Below are positions 28,881 through 36,600 of a stretch of 64,000 nt of DNA, one piece after another. Position 1 is the stretch's first letter; each line of letters begins with the position of its first letter. A program made the position numbers and the translations under genes. This DNA comes from Streptosporangium album (GTDB taxonomy: Bacteria > Actinomycetota > Actinomycetes > Streptosporangiales > Streptosporangiaceae): the NCBI RefSeq assembly GCF_014203795.1, contig NZ_JACHJU010000001.1, forward strand, positions 1,426,001-1,490,000, read 5' to 3'. The notes under the pieces were generated by a model. That model was not told where the DNA came from. It saw only the letters and a list, made by a program, of their open reading frames with translations, and searched no databases.

Positions 28881-30383
28881 GTACTACATTCGGAGATCTT
28901 GAGGTAGGGGGTCGCCTCGCCGGCGGTAGTGGCTGATCAGCGCGCGTGTTTGGTGGATCTGGCGGAAGGCGGACCAGGCCAGGACGTGGTCGATGGCCGC
29001 GGCTGCGGCTGCGGGCAGGAGCAGACGGGCCAGGACGCGGCGGATCTCAGCGAGGGAAGGCCGGATCAGCCGGGACGAAATCAGCTGGTCTTCTCCCGGG
29101 GCGGATGGTCTTTTCCCCAGTCGTTCGGTTGGTCGATGGCGCAGGCAGCGGTGGCGTCGGCGGCGGTGTCGTCAGGTAGACGGGCGCGGGTCACGGCCAA
29201 GAAGGCCGGCGCGAGCATGGCGGTGGTGACGTGCCGGTGCCAGGGCGTCCACTTGCGGACCTGGTACTGGGTCAGGCCGAGCAGGTCCTTTCCCTGTTCG
29301 TTGTTCTCCTCGATCTTCCAGCGCATCCCCGCGGCGTTGATCAGTTCGGTGACGGCGGTGCCGGTCGGGGCGTGGGCCAAGAAGAATTCCATCTCGCCCG
29401 GATCGCTGATACTGCGGCGGATCAGCACGGTATGGGCCAAGCCCGGGGCCGGGAGCTGGTCTTTGACGCTCACCGCCACAGCCGCCCAGTCATAGAAGCG
29501 TCTGCCCTTGGTGCCGTCTGCGCAGGAGCGGCGCTCCCACAGTGCGGGCGTGCCGCAGGCCAGCAGCCGGTCCAGCACGTGTCCGAGCGGCTCGCCCCCG
29601 CCCCGCACGGCGATCAGCGGCAGATCGACCGGGACGGCCATCACGTAGGCGATCTCTTGTTCGTGGCAGAAGGCGCGCAAGCCCGGGTCGCGGCCGTAAC
29701 CGGAGTCGGCGGCGAAGTAGCGGAACGGGGTGCCGGCGGCCAGTTCCTCGGTGAGCATGTCGATCACCTGGTGCGGCTTGGTGCGGAAGCCGACCTGTTC
29801 GGGCACGCCCGCCTCCTTGCGCCGGCCGGCCTCATCGGCCCATCTCTCGGGCAGGTACAGGCGCCGGTTGATGAACGCGTGCCCCACCGCGGAGGCGTAG
29901 GTCAGCATCGGCATGACCTGGCAGTTCTCCACCTGACCACTCGCGCCGCAATACTGTGGCGCCACGCCGACGGACTTGTCGCCTTTCTTGATCGCTTGGG
30001 TGTCGTCGGCGATCAGCACTCCGTCGGGGCGGCCCAGATGCTCCACCACGTAGGTGCGAACCTCATCGCGCAGGGTGTCGGCGTCCCACTTGGCGCCGTT
30101 CAGCAGCCATTCCAGCCGGTAAGCCTTTCGATGACCGACGTGATCGGCCAGCTGCCAGGAGTTCTTGCGCGGCACGTCGGCCAGCAGGGCCCGCACCAGG
30201 TCGGCGAAGGACTGCCGGGGTTCTGGCCGGGTGAACAGCGGCCCGGCGATCCGCTCGGTCAACGCCGACAGCTCCGCATCCCAGGACACGACAAGATCGT
30301 AGGTGAATGAACAGGTCACGCACAGATAATGGACGAACTACACCCCGTCACGAGGCTCATCCTCAAGATCTCTGAATGTAGTA
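28881..30383. mobile_element. IS701-family insertion sequence (1,503 bp) with TIRs and TSD
   Basis: 23-bp terminal inverted repeats at 28881-28903 and 30361-30383 (outer end TACTACATTC, inner end GATCTTGAGG) differ at one position. CCGG flanks both ends (28877-28880, 30384-30387) as a 4-bp target duplication. The element carries one full-length transposase, so it looks recent and possibly active. It lies between the transporter gene and the HxlR gene. Confidence 0.85.
29081..30319 (-). CDS. IS701-family transposase (DDE)
   Basis: 412 aa. Contains GVLIADDTQAIKKGDKSVGV with catalytic Asp, FRYFAADSGYGRD with the second Asp, and RWKIEENNEQGKDLLGL with the Glu, the expected DDE order for this family. 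GTG start at 30319. No frameshift is visible. Encoded antisense to the flanking genes inside the IS. Confidence 0.9.
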   Translation of the reverse strand: MTCSFTYDLVVSWDAELSALTERIAGPLFTRPEPRQSFADLVRALLADVPRKNSWQLADHVGHRKAYRLEWLLNGAKWDADTLRDEVRTYVVEHLGRPDGVLIADDTQAIKKGDKSVGVAPQYCGASGQVENCQVMPMLTYASAVGHAFINRRLYLPERWADEAGRRKEAGVPEQVGFRTKPHQVIDMLTEELAAGTPFRYFAADSGYGRDPGLRAFCHEQEIAYVMAVPVDLPLIAVRGGGEPLGHVLDRLLACGTPALWERRSCADGTKGRRFYDWAAVAVSVKDQLPAPGLAHTVLIRRSISDPGEMEFFLAHAPTGTAVTELINAAGMRWKIEENNEQGKDLLGLTQYQVRKWTPWHRHVTTAMLAPAFLAVTRARLPDDTAADATAACAIDQPNDWGKDHPPREKTS

Positions 30384-30508
30384 CCGGTAGTAACGGCGCA
30401 GGAAACAACGGATATGCAGGTCAGCGGTCCGTTTTTCAGGCTGTGCTCGAAGCCCTTTACGGGGGCTTCGACCTGCATATCCGTCGAAAATTTCCCCAGT
30501 ACTACCGG
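30384..30508. repeat. 125-bp nested palindromic segment at the 5' end of the HxlR gene
   Basis: Outer arms CCGGTAGTA (30384-30392) / TACTACCGG (30500-30508) and inner arms ACGGATATGCAGGTC (30408-30422) / complement (30470-30484) share one centre (~30446) with equal 15-nt spacers. A further hairpin CGAAGCCC-N7-GGGCTTCG (30448-30470) abuts the right inner arm. It overlaps the first codons of the HxlR frame and the IS target site. Confidence 0.7.
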
Positions 30509-30890
30509 GACCCCCTGCCGGGCCCGGGAAATCCTCGACCGGGTTGGAGACAAGTGGTCGCTGCCCGTGATATCCCTGCTCGGCACGGAGACCAAACGAT
30601 TCACCGAGCTACGGCGTGACATCGGCGGCATAAGCCATCGCATGCTGACCGTCACCCTGCGAGAATTGGAGCGCGACGGAATTATCACGCGCACCATCTA
30701 TGCGGTCATGCCGCCACGCGTGGAGTACACGCTCACCCCGATGGGACACGCCTTGCTCGACGCGGTCGGCAATCTCGTCACCTGGGCCGAGGTCCACCTT
30801 GAGGAGATCGACGCGGCCCGCACCGTCTATGACGCGCAAGCCGAGCGGGCGAGCGCTCTCACGCGCCCGGCGACTCGCGGAAGTCAATGA
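30414..30890 (+). CDS. HxlR-family transcriptional regulator (N-terminus uncertain)
   Basis: 158 aa from ATG 30414. HxlR winged helix: REILDRVGDKWSLPVISLLG, TKRFTELRRDIGGISHRMLT, TLRELERDGIITRTIY, VEYTLTPMGHALLDAV. The first ~30 residues are encoded by the palindromic segment and are atypical; the normal Cys-rich lead (TPCRAREIL) starts ~residue 33 with no nearer ATG or GTG. The original start may have been altered by mobile DNA. Its 3' end overlaps the convergent cupin gene by 32 bp. Confidence 0.8.
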   Translation: MQVSGPFFRLCSKPFTGASTCISVENFPSTTGTPCRAREILDRVGDKWSLPVISLLGTETKRFTELRRDIGGISHRMLTVTLRELERDGIITRTIYAVMPPRVEYTLTPMGHALLDAVGNLVTWAEVHLEEIDAARTVYDAQAERASALTRPATRGSQ

Positions 30891-31314
30891 GGTACGGCGG
30901 AGGCGGTGGCTCGTTCTCCGTGCCGGGCGCCGGGCTGCGCTCCAGGAGCTGCGTACCGACTACATGACCGGCGAATACCGCGTGCAACTTGACCCGGCCC
31001 CCCGACTTGTTGCGAAATCCGTGCGCGACGCCGGGCGGCACCAAAATGACGGCGCCCGGGCCCACCGGTTGCCATTCTCCGTCATAGTAGGCTTCCACTT
31101 CACCCTCGTCGATGATCAGCACTTCCTCGTTGGTGTGCACGTGGATCGGGATGACTTCCCCCGAGGCCAAGTGCTCGAAATTCAGCACCAATCCCTTCAC
31201 GTAAGCGCCGTCCGGGCGGACCGGATCGAGCACCAGTGAATATCGGGAGCCCGGCTTGTAGTTATGCGGGTCCGCAGGAAAGGGGACATAGTCCAATTGA
31301 CTGATGATGGTCAT
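30859..31314 (-). CDS. Cupin-domain protein
   Basis: 151 aa from ATG 31314 (an ATG at 31350 gives 163 aa). A single cupin with metal motif IPIHVHTNEEVLIIDEGEVE and second motif VPPGVAHGFRN, so a mononuclear metal site is likely. HxlR lies convergent downstream; a TTACC/GGTAA dyad just upstream of the start may be its operator. Reaction unknown. Confidence 0.82.
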   Translation of the reverse strand: MTIISQLDYVPFPADPHNYKPGSRYSLVLDPVRPDGAYVKGLVLNFEHLASGEVIPIHVHTNEEVLIIDEGEVEAYYDGEWQPVGPGAVILVPPGVAHGFRNKSGGRVKLHAVFAGHVVGTQLLERSPAPGTENEPPPPPYLIDFRESPGA

Positions 31315-31364
31315 GGCACCAGCATGCACCTCTCCACGCCACCTGCCCATATCGCACTTTTTCC

Positions 31365-31386
31365 TTACCTGGTAATCGTGAGGTAA
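31365..31386. promoter_or_regulatory. TTACC/GGTAA operator-like dyad upstream of cupin gene
   Basis: TTACCtGGTAA (31365-31375) is a palindrome, and an extra AGGTAA half-site (31381-31386) forms TTACCT-N10-AGGTAA with it. Placed 15-36 bp upstream of the longer cupin start. HxlR proteins often bind such dyads, so the adjacent HxlR is the obvious candidate. Confidence 0.5.
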
Positions 31387-31447
31387 CCATCGCTCACAGA
31401 CTCAGACCTCTTCTCCGTCCCAGCGAACTTGGGGCGTACCCGCAGAA

Positions 31448-31975
31448 CTATCCGAGGGCGGCGGCGAGGCGGCGCCACTGCTGCCGTGGAAAGGCGTTCG
31501 GGTCCGCGGTGAGCACCTGAATGCGGATGTGATCGGCGCCAGCGGCGCGGTGCTCGTCCAGCCTGCGTCTGATCGCCGCTTCGTCTCCCCATGCGATCAC
31601 GGCGTCGAACAGACGATCGCTCACCAACGCCAGGTCCTCGGGCGAGAAGCCGAGACGCAACAGGTTGTTGGCGTAGTTGGGCAGGGCGAGATACCGCCGC
31701 AGCCAGTCGGTGCCGATCTCACGCGCCGCGTCCGCCCCCGCACACAAGATCACCGTCTGCTCCGGAGGCACGAGGGGCTCCTCCCCCAGGGCCTCACGTG
31801 CACGCCAGGTGTGCTCCGGGGTGACAGGGTAGGGATGGACTCCGCACGCCCGCTTCGCCGCAAGATCCAGCATCTTCGGGCCGAGCGCGGCCAACACCCG
31901 GCGCTCAGCGGGCACCGGCGGGTCCGCTTGGTCAAGGCCGTCAAGGAGGCCTCCGAGACTGGCAAGAGTCGGTGA
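31448..31975 (-). pseudogene. N-terminally truncated F420/flavin-dependent LLM oxidoreductase
   Basis: Readable from about 31975 (LGGLLDGLDQADPPVPAERR) through VLAALGPKMLDLAAKRACGV, NYANNLLRLGFSPEDLALVS to the stop, i.e. the C-terminal half of an F420-dependent LLM-type enzyme. The N-terminal half is absent; the truncation lies next to the recombinase cassette that ends at 32014. No start codon with a ribosome binding site is present. It was probably cut by insertion or deletion involving that cassette. Confidence 0.75.
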
Positions 31976-32013
31976 TCGAGTAGTCGGTGTTCTGCTCGTC
32001 GAAGTGGCGATTG

Positions 32014-33597
32014 TTACTTACTGTGGTCGCCGGGGGCGTACTTGCTCCAGGGAGATCCGGCTTCGGCGGCGGTGCCGGTCGTGGTGGTGTGGTGATAGCC
32101 GAGCATGACCGCGATCACCGGGGCGGGGGCTTGCAGGACGAGTTGTCGGAGTGTCGCGCTGCGGGCCGCGAGCGTGGGGATCCCTGCCTCGCGAAGGGCG
32201 TCGCGGACGCCGCCGACGCTGGCTGGCTGTCCGGCCCGCTGACCAGGAAACAACCAGGCACTGCTGGGATTTGTGCTGTTGATCTGCCTGGGGAGCTGCT
32301 TGAGGTAGCCCCGCAGGAGCGCGGCGAAAGGATCGGGGACGGTGACAGGCGGATCGCCGAGCCGGAGGAGCATCTCGGTGTCATTCTCGGTGAGGTCGTC
32401 GGTGGTGAGGCGGATCAGACGGCTGACAGGCTGGGCATAGAGCAGCACGATCAGGCCCGCGACGCGGACGAAGAGCGGCGCGCGGTCACCGGTTAGCAGG
32501 ACGCGGATCAGCTCCAGCCTGCGATGCTGGGTGATCGGGGCCGGGTTGGTCACCTTCCCCGTAGGCAGCGTGAGCTTGGAGGTTCTCCCGGTCTCGGCGC
32601 ACCAGCGCAGGAAATCCAGAGAGGGCCGACGGGTGGCGGTGCTCTCGGCGAACCAGGCGTCCACGTCGGCCTGGCCGAGCTTGCCGAGGGACCGGCCGCG
32701 ACCATCGAGCCAGGTCAGCAGTGCAGCGGCCTGGGAGACCTGCTGCTTGGCGTGGTCATTGGCGCTGGGGACGAGACGGCGTTTAGCGGCCCGGCGCCGC
32801 ATGCGGTTCAAAACGTGCCAGGTCGCGAAGTGGCCGACCAGCCGGGCATGCACCGGCTCGGCGAGGTTGTCGAGATAGCGTGGCAGCCAGCGTTCGAACA
32901 GCGCCAGCTGTTTGTCCAGCGGCGGTAGTACCCCGTGGTGCACCAGCAGATCTCGCAGGTGGTCGACGGTGCGTACCGGCTCCAGGGAGTTGAGAGCTTC
33001 ATGGGTAAGGCCAATGCGTCCGGTGGCCAGCCCTTCGAGGAGGTCACGGACCTGCCCGGTCAGCCATTCCAGAACCGTTCCCGGTTCTGTCGCAGCGCAC
33101 AGACCATCGAACAAGGGCTTCAGGGGTGGACTGACCTGGCCGTTGCCGTCATCCAGCACCAGACAGAGAGCATCTGCCAGGGTGCAGCGTTGACAGAGGC
33201 CTGCGGGCAAAGGCCCCTCCTCTTCTCCGCAGCGGGTGCAGAAGCGCCGGGCCATGCCCGCGCACTCCCGGCAGATCCCCTGGTTCTTGCTGTACTTGCT
33301 GCGGGCGCTCTTGGCAGCGTCCACACTGCCTGCGAGTAAGCGTCGTACTTGTTCGTGGGACAGGTCGCACTGCTCAGCGATCCGGCGTAAGCCCCAGCCC
33401 TGGGCCGAGGCGTCGGTCATTGCCTGGACGCGCGCACTATCGAGTGACGCGTTCAGCTCGTGTCGAAGTTCGGTGAGCAGTCGCAGGCGGGCAGCCGGGG
33501 ATCGTCCGATGATCTCGTCGATGAAGTGGTCGACGGCTCCGCGAAGGACGGCGACCTGTGGATCACCGGCCACGCCGGGCTGCGTGTCTGTGGTCAT
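32014..33597 (-). CDS. Zinc-finger protein with tyrosine-recombinase-like C-terminus
   Basis: 527 aa. N-terminal ~75 residues form an HTH-like segment (GWGLRRIAEQCDLSHEQVRR). Residues ~108-138 are Cys-rich (CRECAGMARRFCTRCGEEE, then LCQRC), a zinc-ribbon pattern. The last ~170 residues resemble a tyrosine recombinase catalytic core: AQPVSRLIRLTTDDL for the first Arg, SATLRQLVLQAP and MLGYHHTTT for box II, and WSKYA as a possible Tyr; the box II His is not obvious. Third gene of the cassette; its GTG or ATG region overlaps the Xre stop by 4 bp. Confidence 0.65.
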   Translation of the reverse strand: MTTDTQPGVAGDPQVAVLRGAVDHFIDEIIGRSPAARLRLLTELRHELNASLDSARVQAMTDASAQGWGLRRIAEQCDLSHEQVRRLLAGSVDAAKSARSKYSKNQGICRECAGMARRFCTRCGEEEGPLPAGLCQRCTLADALCLVLDDGNGQVSPPLKPLFDGLCAATEPGTVLEWLTGQVRDLLEGLATGRIGLTHEALNSLEPVRTVDHLRDLLVHHGVLPPLDKQLALFERWLPRYLDNLAEPVHARLVGHFATWHVLNRMRRRAAKRRLVPSANDHAKQQVSQAAALLTWLDGRGRSLGKLGQADVDAWFAESTATRRPSLDFLRWCAETGRTSKLTLPTGKVTNPAPITQHRRLELIRVLLTGDRAPLFVRVAGLIVLLYAQPVSRLIRLTTDDLTENDTEMLLRLGDPPVTVPDPFAALLRGYLKQLPRQINSTNPSSAWLFPGQRAGQPASVGGVRDALREAGIPTLAARSATLRQLVLQAPAPVIAVMLGYHHTTTTGTAAEAGSPWSKYAPGDHSK

Positions 33598-33926
33598 TCG
33601 GGTCGGACGCGGGCGCGCTTGGGCCGAATGATCGCGGCCAGGTCGACGTCACCGCCGGCAGCCGAGGTGGCGGTGCGCCGCCTGGTGGTGTTCTCGGCCT
33701 TGGTGACGATCAGTTCGGCCGGGGTGCACTCGAAGATGTCACAGAGCGCGGCCAGCACGGGCATCGACAACCGTTCAGGGGTCTGGGTGACCAGACGCCA
33801 GACCTGGACCGACGACAGACGGATCCCGCGGTCGACAAGCAACGGCGCCAGGTCGGTGGCGTTGAACATGCCGTGGGTGGCCATCATCTCCCGCAGCCGC
33901 CACTGGTAGCTGACCTGCCGTTTCAT
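33594..33926 (-). CDS. Small Xre-family HTH protein of the recombinase cassette
   Basis: 110 aa. HTH: WRLREMMATHGMFNATDLAP, then IRLSSVQVWRLVTQTPERLS and VLAALCDIFECTPAELI, the Cro/C1 (HTH_26-like) pattern. A basic C-terminal tail follows. 4-bp overlaps on both sides place it between the two recombinase-type genes, so it is likely their regulator or a recombination accessory factor. Confidence 0.82.
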   Translation of the reverse strand: MKRQVSYQWRLREMMATHGMFNATDLAPLLVDRGIRLSSVQVWRLVTQTPERLSMPVLAALCDIFECTPAELIVTKAENTTRRRTATSAAGGDVDLAAIIRPKRARVRPE

Positions 33927-34914
33927 CGCATGCTCCTCGCGGGCCGCAGGGCGGCATCGATCGTGGTGTCCAGCACCCGGCGCAGTGTCCGCGTGCGGAA
34001 GTCGGACGAGACGCAGGTGTAAATAGAGGTCGTGCTAGCGTGCTCGTGGCCCACTTGATCTTGAACAAAACGGGCGTCGAATCCATCTTCTATGAGGTGG
34101 GTGACGTAGGAGCGGCGAAATGAGTGGAAGTCCAGCCCGGCGTCCAGGCCGAGCGCGTCGCGGTAGGTGGCGAGCCGGGTGTTCATCTGGGAGAACCCGA
34201 TTCGAGGGCCGCGCTCAGAAGGCCACAAGGCCCCGGCATCGGCGGTGGTGAACAGCGGCCGCACCTCGGTCTCCCATTGTTCGACGGTTTCGGCGATCCA
34301 GTCCCAGACGGTCAGCACGCTGCGGCGTTTGGGCGGCGAACCCTTCATAGCCTTGCCAAAGCGGACGTAGCAGACGCCGTACTCGCCGAACTCCGGCCCC
34401 GCCCGCGGACCTGGGTCACCTGCTCATCGGCGTGATCGAAGAGCGCTTGCAGTTCGTCCAGGGTGAAGGCCCGCTTGGACGGGTCGCCCTCGTACTCCTG
34501 GGCGTGCACCGCGGAGTTCCACTCGTGGACGACCTGAACCGGGTGGGTACCGAACCGGGTCTCGCACTGCTCGGCCCAGCCGTAGGCTGGGTCGGTGACG
34601 TACTGACAAAACGAGCGGACCGACCCGGAGTAGTTGCGCAGCGTCGACTGCTTCACCTTCCGCACCGCCCGAAGGTCACCGCACCACTCATCCACCGCCT
34701 GCGCGGTCCACTCCCACGGGAACGCGTCCGCGTGCCCGGCGAAGCCTCTCACCGTCGCCTCTCGACCCTCAATCGTCGAGAACGCCAAGTTGCGGGCCAG
34801 TTGCTGATTCCGCCACCCGTCCAGCATCGCCTCGAAGACCTGCTCCTCGGGACGCAACAGCGGTAACCCGCCCACCAGCTGCAACCGGGCAGTCCCCGGA
34901 GCCTCACCACGCAT
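33923..34914 (-). pseudogene. Tyrosine recombinase, internally deleted and frameshifted
   Basis: N-terminal core-binding domain from 34914 (AFSTIEGREATVRGFAGHAD, TLRNYSGSVRSFCQYVTD) loses frame near 34390-34400. The other frame gives GPEFGEYGVCYVRFGKAMKG, then box II HSFRRSYVTHL, GHEHASTTSIY with the Tyr nucleophile, and ends at 33923. About 35-40 residues that should carry the first catalytic Arg (GLRR-type motif) are missing at the junction. So it should be inactive, though the cassette layout is intact. Confidence 0.78.
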
Positions 34915-34935
34915 GTCTCAGTCACCCTCCGCCAC

Positions 34936-34970
34936 TTACATCAGACGAAGAGATCTTTCATTAGATGTAA
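34936..34970. promoter_or_regulatory. 35-bp dyad upstream of the recombinase cassette
   Basis: TTACATC (34936-34942) and GATGTAA (34964-34970) flank an inner near-palindrome centred on AGATCT. AT-rich, 22 bp upstream of the first cassette gene start. Could be the Xre operator or a recombinase-binding site. Confidence 0.5.
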
Positions 34971-35282
34971 TCGCTTGCGCAAGTCCCCAGGTAGGAAGGG
35001 GTAGAGACCGGCCATGCTGGCGCCTCGATAGAGTGCAGTCTTCTCGTACTGGCCGGCCCACGTCTCACGTCAACCAGCAGGGACCGGACCACCACCCCTC
35101 GTAATGCACACTGATCTGTATTTCATTTGTTGAAATAGCGGTCGCTCGTAGGACAGGAACGGTGAGTCCGGGTTACCGTCACATCCGTTGACACTGTGCG
35201 CGATGATGGTGCGGTGGTCTCCGCCGGCGTGTACGGCGGGAGGGCGTGTGACCAGCCGATCTATCTACGGGAGAGCAGTTCG
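34971..35282. other. 312-bp noncoding stretch
   Basis: No supported gene. Contains a small AT-rich hairpin TATTTCA-N5-TGAAATA at 35119-35137. A TTGACA at 35188-35193 and the sequence that follows may form the leader of the mIHF-like fragment. Confidence 0.5.
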
Positions 35283-35420
35283 ATGGCGTTGCCGACGATG
35301 ACTCCAGAGCGGCGGGCGAACGCTTTGGTGAAGTCGGGCAAGACGAGCGTGGCCGAGGTGTTCGGTCGTAGCGGCGAGGACATGGGGTCTGAGGAACATC
35401 GGAACCGGATCGTGCGCTAA
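35283..35420 (+). pseudogene. Truncated mIHF-like (actinobacterial integration host factor) gene
   Basis: 45 aa. MALPTMTPERRANAL matches the mIHF N-terminus pattern (MALPPLTPEQRAAAL as I recall it), and KSGKTSVAEVFGRSGED resembles the next helix with a short internal deletion. The DNA-binding helix-hairpin-helix C-terminus is absent; the frame ends after SEEHRNRIVR. Full-length mIHF is ~105 aa, so this is a remnant or an unusual mini-protein. Confidence 0.5.
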
Positions 35421-35483
35421 GCCCTCTCAGAGCAGGTCAGCGCTGTACAGCTTCTCCCCGGACCCCTTTGAGAGCAGCTAGCC

Positions 35484-35506
35484 GCAGATACTCCATGATT
35501 ATCTGC
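35484..35506. other. Putative core recombination (att-like) site
   Basis: Inverted 7-bp arms GCAGATA and TATCTGC separated by 9 bp, the layout of tyrosine-recombinase core sites. The right arm belongs to an 18-bp direct repeat that recurs at 35561-35578 just before the recombinase gene. Confidence 0.45.
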
Positions 35507-35511
35507 GATAG
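35494..35511 (+). repeat. 18-bp direct repeat, copy 1
   Basis: CATGATTATCTGCGATAG. Copy 2 at 35561-35578 differs at one base (CATGGTTATCTGCGATAG); start-to-start spacing 67 bp. Each contains TATC-TGC-GATA. Candidate recombinase-binding sites. Confidence 0.75.
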
Positions 35512-35560
35512 CGTCGATGCCGTCCTGGAGGAATGCCTCCGCCGGGTGGGGGCCAGACCT

Positions 35561-35578
35561 CATGGTTATCTGCGATAG
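35561..35578 (+). repeat. 18-bp direct repeat, copy 2
   Basis: CATGGTTATCTGCGATAG, one mismatch to copy 1, ending 14 bp before the recombinase GTG. Could also act as an operator for self-control of the recombinase. Confidence 0.75.
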
Positions 35579-35592
35579 AGCGGGGAGGCGTC

Positions 35593-36516
35593 GTGGGAGT
35601 GGTCCGCAAGATCGGTGTCGAGCGGTCGGTCCCGGCGCTCAAGGACGCGATTGAGGGATTTCTCGCCGGGGTGTCCAATCCCAACACGGCGCGGGCCTAC
35701 GCCACGGCGTTGCGTGCTCTGACCGAGAGGTTCGGTTCCTACACCCCTATGACCGTGTTCGAGGGGGAAGCCGCGGCTGATCGAGTCGCCGCCTGGTTCA
35801 TCGAGCGGTGGGGATCGGCCTCGGCTGCCACGGTCAACGCCCGGCTCAACGCGTTGGCCTCAGCTGTCGGCTGGTGGCGGGATCAGGGCTGGATCATCGA
35901 GGACCCGTTGCGCCGGCTCAAGCGTCGGCCGGTCGAGGCCGACCGCACCCGTTCCCTGGATCGCGGCGAGGTCGCCGAATTGCTCGGCCGGGAGGGGATC
36001 GCGCTACGTGAGCGAACGTTGTGGCGGCTGCTGTACGAGTCCGCAGCGCGGTCTTCGGAAGCTCTGGGCCTGGATGTCGATGAGCTGGACTTGCGCAACC
36101 GGCGGGCCCGAGTACGGCGCAAGGGTGGCGCGGTCGACGTCATCGTCTGGCGCACCGGCACCGCCCGGCTGCTACCCCGTCTGCTGGACGGGCGCCGGAG
36201 CGGGCCGGTGTTCACCACCGACCGGCGTGCCCGGGTGGAACTGCCGCCGGCCGACGTCGACGCGGGCAGCGGGAAGGCGCGGCTGTCCTACCGCCGGGCG
36301 GCCGAGCTGTTCGAGACCGCCACCGGCGGCTGGACACTGCACCAACTCCGGCACTCGGCGCTGACCCACGCGGCCGAGGACGGCGCCAACACCTCCACCC
36401 TGCTGGCCTACTCCGGGCACACCTCGGTCGCCTCACTGGCCCGCTACGCCCGAGTTTCCGGCGAAGCACTCGCACGCTGGCAATCGGGACGTGATCCCGC
36501 CGCCCGCAGGCGCTGA
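35593..36516 (+). CDS. Tyrosine-type site-specific recombinase
   Basis: 307 aa. N-terminal SAM-like core-binding domain (~residues 10-105), then all catalytic landmarks: Arg in YESAARSSEALGL, Lys region VRRKGGAVDVI, HxxR in LHQLRHSALTH, His in YSGHTSVASL and Tyr in ARYARVS. GTG 35593 follows GGGGAGG; upstream frame is repeats. Size and isolation resemble XerC/D-like recombinases of small mobile elements. Probably acts on the repeats immediately upstream. Confidence 0.88.
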   Translation: MGVVRKIGVERSVPALKDAIEGFLAGVSNPNTARAYATALRALTERFGSYTPMTVFEGEAAADRVAAWFIERWGSASAATVNARLNALASAVGWWRDQGWIIEDPLRRLKRRPVEADRTRSLDRGEVAELLGREGIALRERTLWRLLYESAARSSEALGLDVDELDLRNRRARVRRKGGAVDVIVWRTGTARLLPRLLDGRRSGPVFTTDRRARVELPPADVDAGSGKARLSYRRAAELFETATGGWTLHQLRHSALTHAAEDGANTSTLLAYSGHTSVASLARYARVSGEALARWQSGRDPAARRR

Positions 36517-36554
36517 GGAAAACGATGGAGGCCAGAGAGCGTTCATCCCCCTCG

Positions 36555-36569
36555 TATCCTCCTCGGATA
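36555..36569. other. Short inverted repeat after the recombinase gene
   Basis: TATCC-N5-GGATA between the convergent recombinase and CU044_5270 genes. It may be a recombination half-site or weak terminator; too short to decide. Confidence 0.25.
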
Positions 36570-36600
36570 ACGATCGGCCTGCCGTCCGGTGAGCGCAGGC

